This document shows, one piece after another, positions 25,538-34,963 of a stretch of 57,773 nt of DNA; positions within the stretch are counted from its first letter, which is position 1, and every line of letters starts with the position of its first letter. Source of the stretch: Bacteroidota bacterium (lineage in GTDB: Bacteria > Bacteroidota > Bacteroidia > SXHM01); the NCBI GenBank assembly GCA_947479755.1, contig CANKAM010000021.1, positions 1 to 57,773 on the forward strand, written 5' to 3'. The notes below the pieces were generated by a model. That model ran no database searches. It was not told the origin of the DNA and saw nothing but the letters and a program-made list of their open reading frames with translations. A program made the translations under genes and the position numbers.

Positions 25538-26899
25538 ATGAAAATACTAAACCCCGCCACCGAAGAAGTAATTACAGAAATAGCTGAAGACAGCGCACAA
25601 ACACTTCAAACAAAGTTTAACAAACTACACGCTGCACAACCTGCATGGGCTGCAAAGCCCATTGCTGAGCGCATTGCCTGCATCAAACGCTTCTCTGATT
25701 TACTGGCAGAAGAAAAAGATGAGCTGGCAAAAACGCTTACGCAGGAAATGGGAAAAACCCTTAACCAAAGCAACAACGAGTTGAACGGAGCGCGCACCCG
25801 CATCAAGTTCTTTGTGGAAAATTCAGAAAAGTATTTGGCAGATGAATGGCTTGTTACCGAAGGCGACACCAAAGAAAAAATAAGCTACGAAGCGCTGGGC
25901 GTTATCTGCAATATATCTGCATGGAACTACCCCTACTTAGTTGGCGTGAACGCATACGTCCCTGCATTGATAGCAGGCAACACCGTGTTATACAAACCAT
26001 CGGAATACACTACACTCACCGGCTTGCATGTAGAACGTTTGCTTAAAAAAGCAGGCGTTCCCGATGATGTTTTCCATGTTGGCATTGGCGCACGTGCTGT
26101 TGGTGAAGCTTTGCTGGCACTACCTTTCAATGGATACTTCTTCACCGGCTCCTACAAAACCGGAAAATACATTGCCGAGAAAGTAGCAGGCAAAATGGTT
26201 CCAGTTGGTTTGGAGTTAGGCGGCAAAGACCCGATGTATGTTGCCGATGACATTGCCGATATTGCTAAAGTGGCTGCCTCAGCTGTAGAAGGCGTTGTCT
26301 ATAACAACGGACAAAGCTGCTGCGCGGTAGAACGCATTTATGTACACGAAAATATCTTCGACAAGTTTGTGGAAGCCTACGTTGCCGAAAACAAAAGAAT
26401 GAAAGTAGGCAACCCAATGGACTCGCCTGATATTGGTGCCATGAGCCGCCCTGAGCAATTATCGTTTCTCGATGCACAGGTAAAAGATGCAGTAAACAAA
26501 GGAGCAATACTGTTGGACGGTGGACACATTGTTGAAGGCAAAGGATATTTCTTTCAGCCAACTGTTTTAACAAACGTAAACCACAACATGCGCATTATGA
26601 CCGAAGAAAGTTTTGGTCCCGTTGTAGGCATACAAAAAGTAAAAGATGATGAGGAAGCACTGCAACTGATGCAGGACACAGAATACGGATTGACTGCTGC
26701 TATCTACTCTTCAAACAAAGAGCGCGCAGAAAACATGATGCGCAAACTAAACACCGGAACGGTGTATTGGAACTGCTGCGACCGTGTTAGTCCTAACCTG
26801 CCCTGGAGCGGAAGAAAAAATTCGGGAATGGGAAGTACGCTTTCACACATTGGCATACGTGCATTTACACAACCGAAAGCCTACCACTTGCGCGGCTAA
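25538..26899 (+). CDS. NAD(P)-dependent aldehyde dehydrogenase
   Basis: 453 residues. Oxidises an aldehyde to the acid. Family motifs are complete: N130 in SAWNYPYLVG, KPSEYT for cofactor binding, FTGSYKTGK, general base E226 in LELGGKDP, nucleophile C261 in NNGQSCC, EESFGPVVG and the C-terminal SGMG. It is shorter than the roughly 480-residue average and close to the succinate-semialdehyde or bacterial betaine-type group. The substrate cannot be fixed from sequence. The gene lies 38 bases after the C26 hydrolase gene and is probably co-transcribed with it. Confidence 0.92.
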   Translation: MKILNPATEEVITEIAEDSAQTLQTKFNKLHAAQPAWAAKPIAERIACIKRFSDLLAEEKDELAKTLTQEMGKTLNQSNNELNGARTRIKFFVENSEKYLADEWLVTEGDTKEKISYEALGVICNISAWNYPYLVGVNAYVPALIAGNTVLYKPSEYTTLTGLHVERLLKKAGVPDDVFHVGIGARAVGEALLALPFNGYFFTGSYKTGKYIAEKVAGKMVPVGLELGGKDPMYVADDIADIAKVAASAVEGVVYNNGQSCCAVERIYVHENIFDKFVEAYVAENKRMKVGNPMDSPDIGAMSRPEQLSFLDAQVKDAVNKGAILLDGGHIVEGKGYFFQPTVLTNVNHNMRIMTEESFGPVVGIQKVKDDEEALQLMQDTEYGLTAAIYSSNKERAENMMRKLNTGTVYWNCCDRVSPNLPWSGRKNSGMGSTLSHIGIRAFTQPKAYHLRG

Positions 26900-26918
26900 A
26901 AACTGAAATCAATAAGTA

Positions 26919-26926
26919 TATATTTG
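26919..26926 (+). promoter_or_regulatory. -7 box of the beta-helix lipoprotein gene
   Basis: TATATTTG fits TAnnTTTG, 20 bases before the ATG at 26947. Confidence 0.55.
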
Positions 26927-26946
26927 TGCTAAACCAATTTCTATTT

Positions 26947-28158
26947 ATGAAAAAACTATTGCTCTTCATTACTGGTGTTGCTTTAATTACAGCCTGCACC
27001 AACCAAAAGAAAAACACAGCTATTCTTCCATCTGAAAACGATGACAAAACTGTTCAGGAAGCATTTATAAACGCAAAACCTGGTGACACCATTCGCTTTG
27101 GCGAAGGCGTATTTAAATTTCGCAATACAGTTTCATTGGAAGGAATTGACAGCGTAACAATCATAGGTGCGGGAATGGATAAAACCATTTTCTCCTTTGC
27201 AGGTCAAACCGAAGGTGCTCAGGGCGTTTATGCAAAAGCCAACAACTTTACTATTCAGGATATTGGTATTGAAGATGCAAAAGGCGATGGAATAAAAGTA
27301 CAGGCGAGTGAGAATGTAATTATTCGCAGAATACGCACCGAGTGGACAGGTGAGCCAGACAGCACCAACGGAGCTTACGGTTTATATCCTGTTCAGTGCA
27401 AAAATATATTGATGGAAGAATGCGTTTCCATTGGCGCTTCGGATGCAGGAATTTATCTGGGACAGAGCGAAAACGGAGTTGTGCGCAGAAACAGAGTGGA
27501 AAAGAATGTTGCCGGAATTGAGATTGAAAACACAAAATATGCTGACGTGTATGAAAATAAAGCCATCAACAACACAGGCGGAATTATGATTTTTGATTTG
27601 CCTGATTTACCAAAAAAGAATGGAACTAATATTCGTGTTTATAACAACGAAATAATTGGCAACAATCACTATAATTTTTCGGCAATGGGAATTTCAGTTT
27701 CTATGGTTCCTTCGGGTACGGGCTTGCTATTTATGGCTTGCCAGAATGTGGAAGCTTTTGGAAATATTGTAAAAGATAATAACACGGTGGCGCTTTCAAT
27801 TTTAAGTCTGAACACCATGGGAAGGCAAACAAATGACTCACTGTTTGACAAATTTCCATCTTCCATTTATGTGCACGACAATGTGATTGAGCGCAGCAAA
27901 AGCGTTCCCGACACCTCACGCCAATTCGGAAAAATGATGTATCAATTATTTGGCAATGATTTGCCTTTAGCAATAAGTGACGGAGATTTTAATCCTGCTT
28001 ATCTTGAAAACGGAAAAATGAAATCAGGAAAAGAAATTTGCGTGAAGAATAATGGCAACCTTACTTTCTACAACCTTGCTGCGAAAGCAAGCGGAATGCC
28101 TATATTTGACTGTGAAGGAGCTACACTTGAGGCTTTAAATATTTATCCTGAAAAATAA
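26947..28158 (+). CDS. Parallel beta-helix lipoprotein (TIGR03805-like)
   Basis: 403 residues from the ATG at 26947; the open frame starts at 26926 inside the -7 box. Lipoprotein signal LLFITGVALITAC with the lipid-modified cysteine at about residue 17. The rest is a right-handed parallel beta-helix of NosD/pectate-lyase type with regular turns (VTIIGAGMDKTIFSF, FTIQDIGIEDAKGDGIKV, VIIRRIRTEWTG, GIYLGQSENGVVRRNRVEKNVAGIEIEN, GGIMIFDLPDLP). It resembles a family that normally travels with a gene for a c-type cytochrome-like partner (from memory, TIGR03805/03806); no such neighbour is seen here. Probably outer-membrane-anchored; activity unknown. Confidence 0.83.
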   Translation: MKKLLLFITGVALITACTNQKKNTAILPSENDDKTVQEAFINAKPGDTIRFGEGVFKFRNTVSLEGIDSVTIIGAGMDKTIFSFAGQTEGAQGVYAKANNFTIQDIGIEDAKGDGIKVQASENVIIRRIRTEWTGEPDSTNGAYGLYPVQCKNILMEECVSIGASDAGIYLGQSENGVVRRNRVEKNVAGIEIENTKYADVYENKAINNTGGIMIFDLPDLPKKNGTNIRVYNNEIIGNNHYNFSAMGISVSMVPSGTGLLFMACQNVEAFGNIVKDNNTVALSILSLNTMGRQTNDSLFDKFPSSIYVHDNVIERSKSVPDTSRQFGKMMYQLFGNDLPLAISDGDFNPAYLENGKMKSGKEICVKNNGNLTFYNLAAKASGMPIFDCEGATLEALNIYPEK

Positions 28159-28162
28159 TTTC

Positions 28163-28750
28163 TCAGACAGTAGCAGTAATAATAGCTTTCATTGTAAAGA
28201 ATGAAAGTTCTTCATTAATTTTCTCAAACTCTGCCTGTACTTTATTGCCAGATTTGCGCAGAATATCAATCAAGCCCAAACCGGCACCGCCTTTTGGCGA
28301 AAAGCCTGTATTTACCATGGTGTCTTTATAAATTTCTTTCATACCCATTTTGTCAAGTTTATTCAACACATCAATTTTTTCCTTCAGCCAAGCTGCATTA
28401 TCATTATGTATTAGATTCCCTGTGGTGATAAATAAATGATCATCGCTTTTACCCAAGACCACTACAGAAGGTCGTTTCAAACTTTCTGCAGCAGAAATTT
28501 CGGTGTGATGACTGATATTTTGTAAGCATTCAACCAGTACGTTAAACACTTTTCTTTTCACTTTTTTATCTGCACCCGAAATGTTCAATCGTATTTCTGT
28601 AATAGATAAAATACTCTCTGAAGTCTTTGAATTCACAGCATCCTGATAAACAAAAAGCAACTCATGATCAGTCATTACCTGACTGATTTCAGCAATTTCT
28701 TTTGTAAGTGCTTTTGACTTTTTCACAGGAACATCAAGAATTTCAGGCAT
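28163..28750 (-). CDS. SiaB-family kinase-like protein (DUF6272)
   Basis: 195 residues from the ATG at 28750; a longer version to 28807 adds 19 residues. Similar to SiaB/DUF6272 proteins, which have an HATPase-type fold: VLVECLQNISHH resembles the N box and KGGAGLGLIDILRKSG the G box. In Pseudomonas SiaB phosphorylates SiaC and with the phosphatase SiaA controls c-di-GMP-linked aggregation. Neither a SiaC-like (DUF1987) nor a PP2C-type gene is seen nearby, so this copy is an orphan. It is convergent with the beta-helix gene, with only 4 bases between stops, and has about 300 bases upstream before the next divergent gene. Confidence 0.75.
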   Translation of the reverse strand: MPEILDVPVKKSKALTKEIAEISQVMTDHELLFVYQDAVNSKTSESILSITEIRLNISGADKKVKRKVFNVLVECLQNISHHTEISAAESLKRPSVVVLGKSDDHLFITTGNLIHNDNAAWLKEKIDVLNKLDKMGMKEIYKDTMVNTGFSPKGGAGLGLIDILRKSGNKVQAEFEKINEELSFFTMKAIITATV

Positions 28751-29047
28751 ATAATTAGTTGATTTGAAAGAACGACTTATAGAGGAAAAAGGATAATAAG
28801 GTTTCAAGGTAAAAAATCATTCGCCATTTTTTAGCTGCTAATCAGACGAATTAGCAAGAATTAAATTAGTGGTCACTCGTGTAATTAATGGCAACAATAA
28901 AATTCTGTATTTTTAACAATCAACAAAACTTTTCAACTGCCATAGTAATTTTAATCTCTATTAAATTTGACTTATTGTAATTAATACATACCTTTCGCCA
29001 ACTCAAGCAACCATGACAAAATCTTTTATCCCTCAAATATTAATTAC

Positions 29048-32000
29048 ATGGTAAAACGTTTATCCTTATTACTCTGCTGCTTCACTATTTTATTTTCTTC
29101 ATTTTCTCATCAGGCACTTTCACAATGCAATAATGCCGGATTTGAAAGCGGTAATTTCAACGGCTGGACCGGAACCTGGGAAGACACAGATAGCGAATGC
29201 CATGGCGGCTTACTCTTTGGATTGTGTATTGGCGCTACCGGACCGGACCCTTTTCACTATAATGGATTAAATCAGGGAGCCAACAATCAGGCAGCTAATG
29301 CACTTCCTGAAAACAATCATTTTATTATGACCGGGGGAAATGACCCGATTGCAGGTGCAGCAATACCTGTGGTTTTTCCAGGAGGAGGAAGTTATTCCAT
29401 GCGCTTGGGAAATGCTATTGCAGAAGATGGGGGTGAATCAATCAGCTATTCTTTTGTTGTAACACCCACCAACTGCAATTTCACTTATCACTATGCTGTA
29501 GTTATAAATGATGGCGGGCATCCGGCCAGCGAATCACCTTTTTTTCAGATACGAATGACTGATGGAAATGGCAACCCAATTGATTGCGCTACCTATGACG
29601 TAGATGCTACCACCGCCCCTACTATTGGTGGGTTCGTTACTTTACCGGGCGATGTTTTCTATAAACCATGGACATCCGTTTTTATTCCGTTAAATAATTA
29701 CATGGGGCAAAACGTAACCATACAATTCATTACCCGCGATTGTTTTGCCAGTGGCGGAAGCCATTATGCCTATGCTTACCTTGATGCCACTTGCGGTCCA
29801 CTTGAAATCATTTCTTCTTCACCAACGGTTTGCGGTGGACAAGATGTTACCTTAAGTGCGCCTATCGGAGCTGCAACTTATTCATGGACTGGCCCCGGTG
29901 TTACACCTCCCGGAAATACCCAACAAGCAACCATTACGCTTGCAGGAGCTTATACTGTAACCATGACAACTTTCGGGAATGTGCCCTGCACATTTTCACT
30001 GGATACCATTATTCCGGGAAGCCCCGGAAATCCTATAGCTAACTTCAGCGCAACATCAGCTTGCGCAGGTGACCCGATTCAGTTTACTGACCTTTCAACC
30101 CCAAACGGCTCCATCACACAATGGTGGTGGGATTTCAATGGTGATAATACTCCAGATGCCACAACCCAAAATCCGTCATTTGCATTTGGCTCAACAGGAA
30201 CGTATCCTGTGCGCTTATTAATTTCATGGCCTCCTTGTTTAGACGACACAATTATAAACGTTACGGTTATATCAAATCCAACTTCAACATTTACAGTAAC
30301 AACGCCTGTTTGCGCAGGAATATCATCTACCATAACTTACACAGGAAATGCGCCACCAAACGCAACTTATACATGGGATTTTGATGGCGGAACCATTGTT
30401 TCAGGAAGTGGACAAGGTCCTTATCAAATCAGTTGGCTAACGGGCGGAACAAAAGATATTACACTTACAGTTACTGTAGGTTCGTGCTCATCACCACTGA
30501 CCACTATGCAGGTTGTGGTCAATCCTTTTCCTCCTGTAACCGTTAGTCCGGATATAGATATCTGTATTGGCCAGAATACGACCTTGACAGCAGCAAATGC
30601 TACTACTTATGCATGGTCGCCAGCTACTGGCTTAAGCGCTGTCACTGGTGCAACGGTTACTGCAACTCCGGCTGTAACTACAACTTACACCGTTACAGGA
30701 ACATCGGCAGGTTGTAATGGAACAGCATCGGTTACAGTGACAGTAAATGCATATCCAAATGTTACCGTTGCTCCTCTTACAACTACTGTTTGCGCTGGTG
30801 TTACAACAACACTCACTGCAGCAGGAGCATCCGCATATACATGGTCACCAGCAACTGGCTTGAGTGCAACAACAGGAGCAAGTGTTGATGCAACGCCACT
30901 TGTTACCACTACCTATACAGTAACGGGAGATAACAACGGATGCACTGCAACAGCAACAGCCGATATTAACATTGACCCTACTCCTACTCTTGTTCTTAGC
31001 CCTGATGTAACTATTTGCGAAGGCGAAACAACTACATTAACAGCAGGCGGAACAGGCGCAAATTCATATTCATGGTCGCCTGGAACTGGATTAAGTGCTA
31101 CAACAGGAACAAGCGTAGATGCAACACCGGCTGCAACCATTACCTATACTATAACAGCTATAGGAAATGTTTGCAACTTTACAGGAACAATTGATGTAAC
31201 TGTAAATCCATATCCGGTTATAAATGTTTTGCCGGCAAGTGCTTCAATTTGTGAAGGAGAGACACAAACATTTACGGCAAGCGGAGCAAATACCTATGCT
31301 TGGTCTCCTGCAACAGGCTTGAGTGCAACAACAGGAGCAAGTGTTGATGCAAGTCCGGCAGCAACTACAACCTACGAAATTATAGGCTCAAATGCTGGTT
31401 GCAATGACACTATTGATGTAACACTTACAGTAAATCCTGTTCCTGTTACAACCGTTAGTTCTGATGTTACTATTTGCAGTGGCACTTCAACTCCATTAGT
31501 TGCAGGCGGAGCAACAACTTATGTCTGGTCGCCAACTACCGATTTAAGTTCGGGAACAAACCCTAATGTTACTGCAGATCCTAATACAACAATAACCTAT
31601 ACAGTAACAGGAACAAGTAACAACTGTTCTTCTTCCGCTGATGTAACCGTTAGAGTAAATCCTACACCTACCATAGGAATTCTTCCACTCACTTATTCTT
31701 ATTGTGAAGGTGGTTCTATTGATCTTGAAGCTTACGGAGCCGACACCTATGTTTGGTCGCCTGCAACGGGTTTGAGTGCAACTACAGGAAGCAATGTAAC
31801 CGCCAATCCAATAGTAACAACTACTTACACAATTACAGGAACATCTATTGGATGTCTGGATGATGAAACAATTACTATAACAGTTTATCCAAATCCTGTT
31901 GTTGATTTTTCGGCAAGCGATACAGTAGGCTGTCAACCGCTTTGTATTGATTTTACTAATAACAGTACTATTTCTTCAGGAAACATCACAAGTTATTTCT

Positions 32001-32677
32001 GGGAATTGGGTAACGGCACACAATCATTAACATCCTTCACCCATTGCTATAATGATATCGGAACTTTCACGGTTGAACTTACAGCAACCTCAGATCATAA
32101 CTGTGTTACCAAACTTACCAAACTGGATTACATTACCGTTAATCCTTTGCCGATAGCTAATTTCAATTTCACACCTCCAACAGCAAGCATTCTTGACCCT
32201 ACGATTCAGTTTGCTGACGAAAGCAATGGAGCAACAGAATGGTATTGGTATTTCGGTGACGGAGATTCAATAAACAATCTGATTACAACGCCTGAGCATG
32301 TTTACCCTACAACGCAACAGGGAACATACTCTGCGCGACTTTTAGTTGTAAATCAATTTGGCTGCACAGATGAAATTACACACGATGTAGTAATAACCCC
32401 GGTTGTAACACTCTACATTCCAAACGCATTTTCACCAAACAGCAATCGGAGAAACGACACCTTCTATGCTTATGGCGAAGGAATAGTTGAATTTGAAATG
32501 GTAATTTTCAACCGTTGGGGCGAATATGTTTTTCGCTCTCAGGACATAAACGTTGGCTGGGACGGAACCTTCAATGGCATTGAAGTTCCTAATGATGTGT
32601 ATGTTTATGCGGTGAATTATGTAGGCATAGACGACAGCAACGGAACCAAAAGAGGTATGGTGACTGTTGTGAAGTAA
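29048..32677 (+). CDS. T9SS type B cargo with PKD domains and six internal repeats
   Basis: A 1209-residue secreted surface protein. Signal peptide 1-26 (ending HQALSQC). Residues about 27-250 form a jelly-roll-like domain with a GLNQGANNQ loop and several cysteines. Next come two to three PKD-like units (WWWDFNGDNTPDATTQNPSFAF; YTWDFDGGTI), then six repeats of about 75 residues with CxGxxxTLTA, YxWSPATGLSATTGxxVxAxP and TTTYTVTG (about 495-955), two more PKD domains (YYFWELGNG-like and YWYFGDGD) and the gliding C-terminal domain (NAFSPNSNRRNDTF, FNRWGEYVF, VGWDG). Two repeats share an exact 37-base DNA stretch. Likely an adhesin or matrix protein (inference). No consensus -7 box is seen in the 240 bases upstream. 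Confidence 0.92.
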   Translation: MVKRLSLLLCCFTILFSSFSHQALSQCNNAGFESGNFNGWTGTWEDTDSECHGGLLFGLCIGATGPDPFHYNGLNQGANNQAANALPENNHFIMTGGNDPIAGAAIPVVFPGGGSYSMRLGNAIAEDGGESISYSFVVTPTNCNFTYHYAVVINDGGHPASESPFFQIRMTDGNGNPIDCATYDVDATTAPTIGGFVTLPGDVFYKPWTSVFIPLNNYMGQNVTIQFITRDCFASGGSHYAYAYLDATCGPLEIISSSPTVCGGQDVTLSAPIGAATYSWTGPGVTPPGNTQQATITLAGAYTVTMTTFGNVPCTFSLDTIIPGSPGNPIANFSATSACAGDPIQFTDLSTPNGSITQWWWDFNGDNTPDATTQNPSFAFGSTGTYPVRLLISWPPCLDDTIINVTVISNPTSTFTVTTPVCAGISSTITYTGNAPPNATYTWDFDGGTIVSGSGQGPYQISWLTGGTKDITLTVTVGSCSSPLTTMQVVVNPFPPVTVSPDIDICIGQNTTLTAANATTYAWSPATGLSAVTGATVTATPAVTTTYTVTGTSAGCNGTASVTVTVNAYPNVTVAPLTTTVCAGVTTTLTAAGASAYTWSPATGLSATTGASVDATPLVTTTYTVTGDNNGCTATATADINIDPTPTLVLSPDVTICEGETTTLTAGGTGANSYSWSPGTGLSATTGTSVDATPAATITYTITAIGNVCNFTGTIDVTVNPYPVINVLPASASICEGETQTFTASGANTYAWSPATGLSATTGASVDASPAATTTYEIIGSNAGCNDTIDVTLTVNPVPVTTVSSDVTICSGTSTPLVAGGATTYVWSPTTDLSSGTNPNVTADPNTTITYTVTGTSNNCSSSADVTVRVNPTPTIGILPLTYSYCEGGSIDLEAYGADTYVWSPATGLSATTGSNVTANPIVTTTYTITGTSIGCLDDETITITVYPNPVVDFSASDTVGCQPLCIDFTNNSTISSGNITSYFWELGNGTQSLTSFTHCYNDIGTFTVELTATSDHNCVTKLTKLDYITVNPLPIANFNFTPPTASILDPTIQFADESNGATEWYWYFGDGDSINNLITTPEHVYPTTQQGTYSARLLVVNQFGCTDEITHDVVITPVVTLYIPNAFSPNSNRRNDTFYAYGEGIVEFEMVIFNRWGEYVFRSQDINVGWDGTFNGIEVPNDVYVYAVNYVGIDDSNGTKRGMVTVVK

Positions 32678-32695
32678 TAGCTTTAACCAAACTGT

Positions 32696-32703
32696 TATCT
32701 TTG
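32696..32703 (+). promoter_or_regulatory. -7 box of the asnB operon
   Basis: TATCTTTG fits TAnnTTTG and ends 5 bases before the ATG at 32709; transcription would start at the start codon (leaderless). No separate terminator of the preceding gene lies between. Confidence 0.65.
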
Positions 32704-32708
32704 CAGCT

Positions 32709-34571
32709 ATGTGCGGAATAGCAGGCTACTTCTCCCCCGAAGAGCGTTTTAAAAAACAGGATTTAGAAACACTTACCACAGCGCTGGCTCATCGCGGACC
32801 CGATGCTGCCGGCTATTTCCTTGAAAATTCAGTTGGTCTTGGACACAGAAGACTTAGTATTATTGACCTTAGTGAAGCTGCTAACCAACCATTTTTTTCA
32901 CGAAATAATAGATATGTTCTAATTTTTAACGGTGAGATTTACAACTACAAAGAGATTGAAGCCGAACTAAAATTAGTCGACAAAAATTTTCTTCCTAAAA
33001 CCACTTCCGATACCGAAATAATCACTGAAGCATTTGCTGTTTGGGGAATTGATTTCGTTCATAAACTCAATGGTATGTTCACCATTGCAATTTATGACCG
33101 TGAAGAAAAATCACTTCTTCTTTTCCGCGACAGAATGGGAATTAAGCCTGTATATTATCACTACGATGGCAAAAACTTTGCTTTTGCTTCAGAGATAAAA
33201 GCGTTGACTAAAATTGGTCTTGATAAATCTCTTGATTTGAATGCCCTTAAGGATTATTTTTTTCTTGAATATATTCCGGGCGAACAAACGATTTTCAAAA
33301 GTATCCGAAAACTTTCTGCTGGTTTTTTTCTGAAAATATCAGAACATGGCCTAGAAAAAAAACAGTATTACGATATTGCCGACAAGTATCTTGAAAACAC
33401 CACGAATACTGAAGAATACTATAAGGAAGGATTTATTGAACACCTTAAGAAATCAGTAAAATACCAGAGCATCAGCGATGTTCCTATTGGTGCATTTTTA
33501 AGTGGCGGCACTGATTCCTCTTTAATATGCGCAGTTTTTCAGGAACAAAACATACAACCGGTAAATACATTTACTATTGGTTTTGATGTCAAGGAATTTG
33601 ACGAAACTGCTTATGCGGAAAAGGTTGCAGGAATTCTGAAAACAAATCATAGTCTCACTCATGTGGGAGAAAAAGAGGGGATGGAATTAGTGGAGCACTT
33701 GTGCGATTTCTATGACCAGCCATTTGCAGTACCTTCTGGAATTCCAAGCTATATTGTCTGCAAAAAAGCAAAGCAGCGTGTAACTGTAGGATTGAGCGGA
33801 GATGGCGGAGATGAACTTTTCATGGGTTATGGTTACTATAACTGGCACAAAAGAATTGAAAAAATAAATTCGATGGGCGGTTATCCAGCCCGAAAAATTG
33901 CTGCATCATTACTCGGGGTTCTCGACAACAGAAGTAAACGAGCTGCAAGGATTTTTGATTATCATGAAAACGACAACAGTTGGCTGCACATATGGAGTCA
34001 GGAACAATATATGTTTTCTGAAAAGGAAATAAAAAACTTATTTAATACCGAATACAAGCATTCTACTCTTAGCAATGAATGGAATAAAATAAGTGCAATG
34101 AATATTCAGCCATTTGAACAAATTGCATTGTTTGACATAAAAAATTATCTAGCAGATAATCTTTTATATAAAATGGATATTGCTTCAATGTCATCAAGCT
34201 TGGAGGTGCGTGTACCATATCTTGACCATAACTTAGTTGAATTTGCAGTGAATGTTCCATTAGAATACAAAATAAAGAACAGAGATCAGAAATACCTAAT
34301 GAAAAAAATATTAGAAAAGTATTTGCCCAATGATTTAATTTATAGAAAAAAATGGGGATTTCCTGCACCGATAGGAACATGGTTGCAGTCAGAAATGAGT
34401 TATATCATTGATAAATATTTGAACGAAGAAGAACTAAACAAACATCAACTTTTCAATTCTAACTTTGTAAAAAACTTAATCGACAAATTCAGAAATGGTG
34501 AAGATTTTCATTACAAAAGAATTTGGGCTTTGATAATATTTCAGATGTGGTATAATAAATACATTGAATGA
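32709..34571 (+). CDS. asnB: Asparagine synthase (glutamine-hydrolysing) type amidotransferase
   Basis: 620 residues. The N-terminal glutaminase starts with the processed nucleophile Cys2 (MCGIAGYFS) and has RGPDAAG, HRRLSIIDLS and FNGEIYNY. The C-terminal synthetase has the PP-loop FLSGGTDSSLI, LSGDGGDELFMGYGYY and a conserved SLEVRVPYLDHNLVEFA. Both half-reactions should be active. It heads four overlapping genes for surface-sugar modification, where AsnB-like enzymes often amidate sugar acids or related groups rather than making asparagine; the substrate is therefore uncertain. The last four bases (ATGA) overlap the next gene's start. Confidence 0.93.
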   Translation: MCGIAGYFSPEERFKKQDLETLTTALAHRGPDAAGYFLENSVGLGHRRLSIIDLSEAANQPFFSRNNRYVLIFNGEIYNYKEIEAELKLVDKNFLPKTTSDTEIITEAFAVWGIDFVHKLNGMFTIAIYDREEKSLLLFRDRMGIKPVYYHYDGKNFAFASEIKALTKIGLDKSLDLNALKDYFFLEYIPGEQTIFKSIRKLSAGFFLKISEHGLEKKQYYDIADKYLENTTNTEEYYKEGFIEHLKKSVKYQSISDVPIGAFLSGGTDSSLICAVFQEQNIQPVNTFTIGFDVKEFDETAYAEKVAGILKTNHSLTHVGEKEGMELVEHLCDFYDQPFAVPSGIPSYIVCKKAKQRVTVGLSGDGGDELFMGYGYYNWHKRIEKINSMGGYPARKIAASLLGVLDNRSKRAARIFDYHENDNSWLHIWSQEQYMFSEKEIKNLFNTEYKHSTLSNEWNKISAMNIQPFEQIALFDIKNYLADNLLYKMDIASMSSSLEVRVPYLDHNLVEFAVNVPLEYKIKNRDQKYLMKKILEKYLPNDLIYRKKWGFPAPIGTWLQSEMSYIIDKYLNEEELNKHQLFNSNFVKNLIDKFRNGEDFHYKRIWALIIFQMWYNKYIE

Positions 34572-34963
34572 AACTAAAACCTTACCTGATTTTATTTGAA
34601 CATATTGACAACGGAGAAAAAGGTATGTTTTCAATAGCAAACGTGTCAAAAATCCCATTTAACATAAAGCGTCTATTCTGGATATTTGAAGGGGAAGACA
34701 ATAGAATTGCAGGTGAACACGCTCATAGAAGTTCAGAACAAGTGCTTGTAGCTTTGCAAGGTGTGATTAAAATCTCAACAGAAAATGAAAAAGGTGAAAA
34801 AGAAGATTTTATACTTGATGAAAAAAATAAGGGACTTTTTATTCCATCATTATGTTGGAATAAAATTGAGTTCACAAATAATGCTGCCTTGTTGAGTTTT
34901 TCATCAATGGAATATGACCCTGCAGATTATATAAGGGATTATAAAGAATTTAAAAAACATTGA
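34568..34963 (+). CDS. FdtA/WxcM-like sugar 3,4-ketoisomerase (cupin)
   Basis: 131 residues, a single cupin domain of the FdtA/QdtA/WxcM type. Motifs: FWIFEGEDNRIAGEHAHRSSEQVLVALQG, carrying the conserved GEHAH and EQ, and the second half ILDEKNKGLFIPSLCW with an exposed tyrosine in SMEYDPADYI. Members convert dTDP-4-keto-6-deoxyglucose to the 3-keto sugar on the way to 3-amino sugars such as Fuc3N or Qui3N. No rmlA/rmlB or aminotransferase gene is in the window, so the precursor must come from elsewhere. It overlaps asnB by 4 bases and the acyltransferase by 4 bases. Confidence 0.87.
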   Translation: MKLKPYLILFEHIDNGEKGMFSIANVSKIPFNIKRLFWIFEGEDNRIAGEHAHRSSEQVLVALQGVIKISTENEKGEKEDFILDEKNKGLFIPSLCWNKIEFTNNAALLSFSSMEYDPADYIRDYKEFKKH

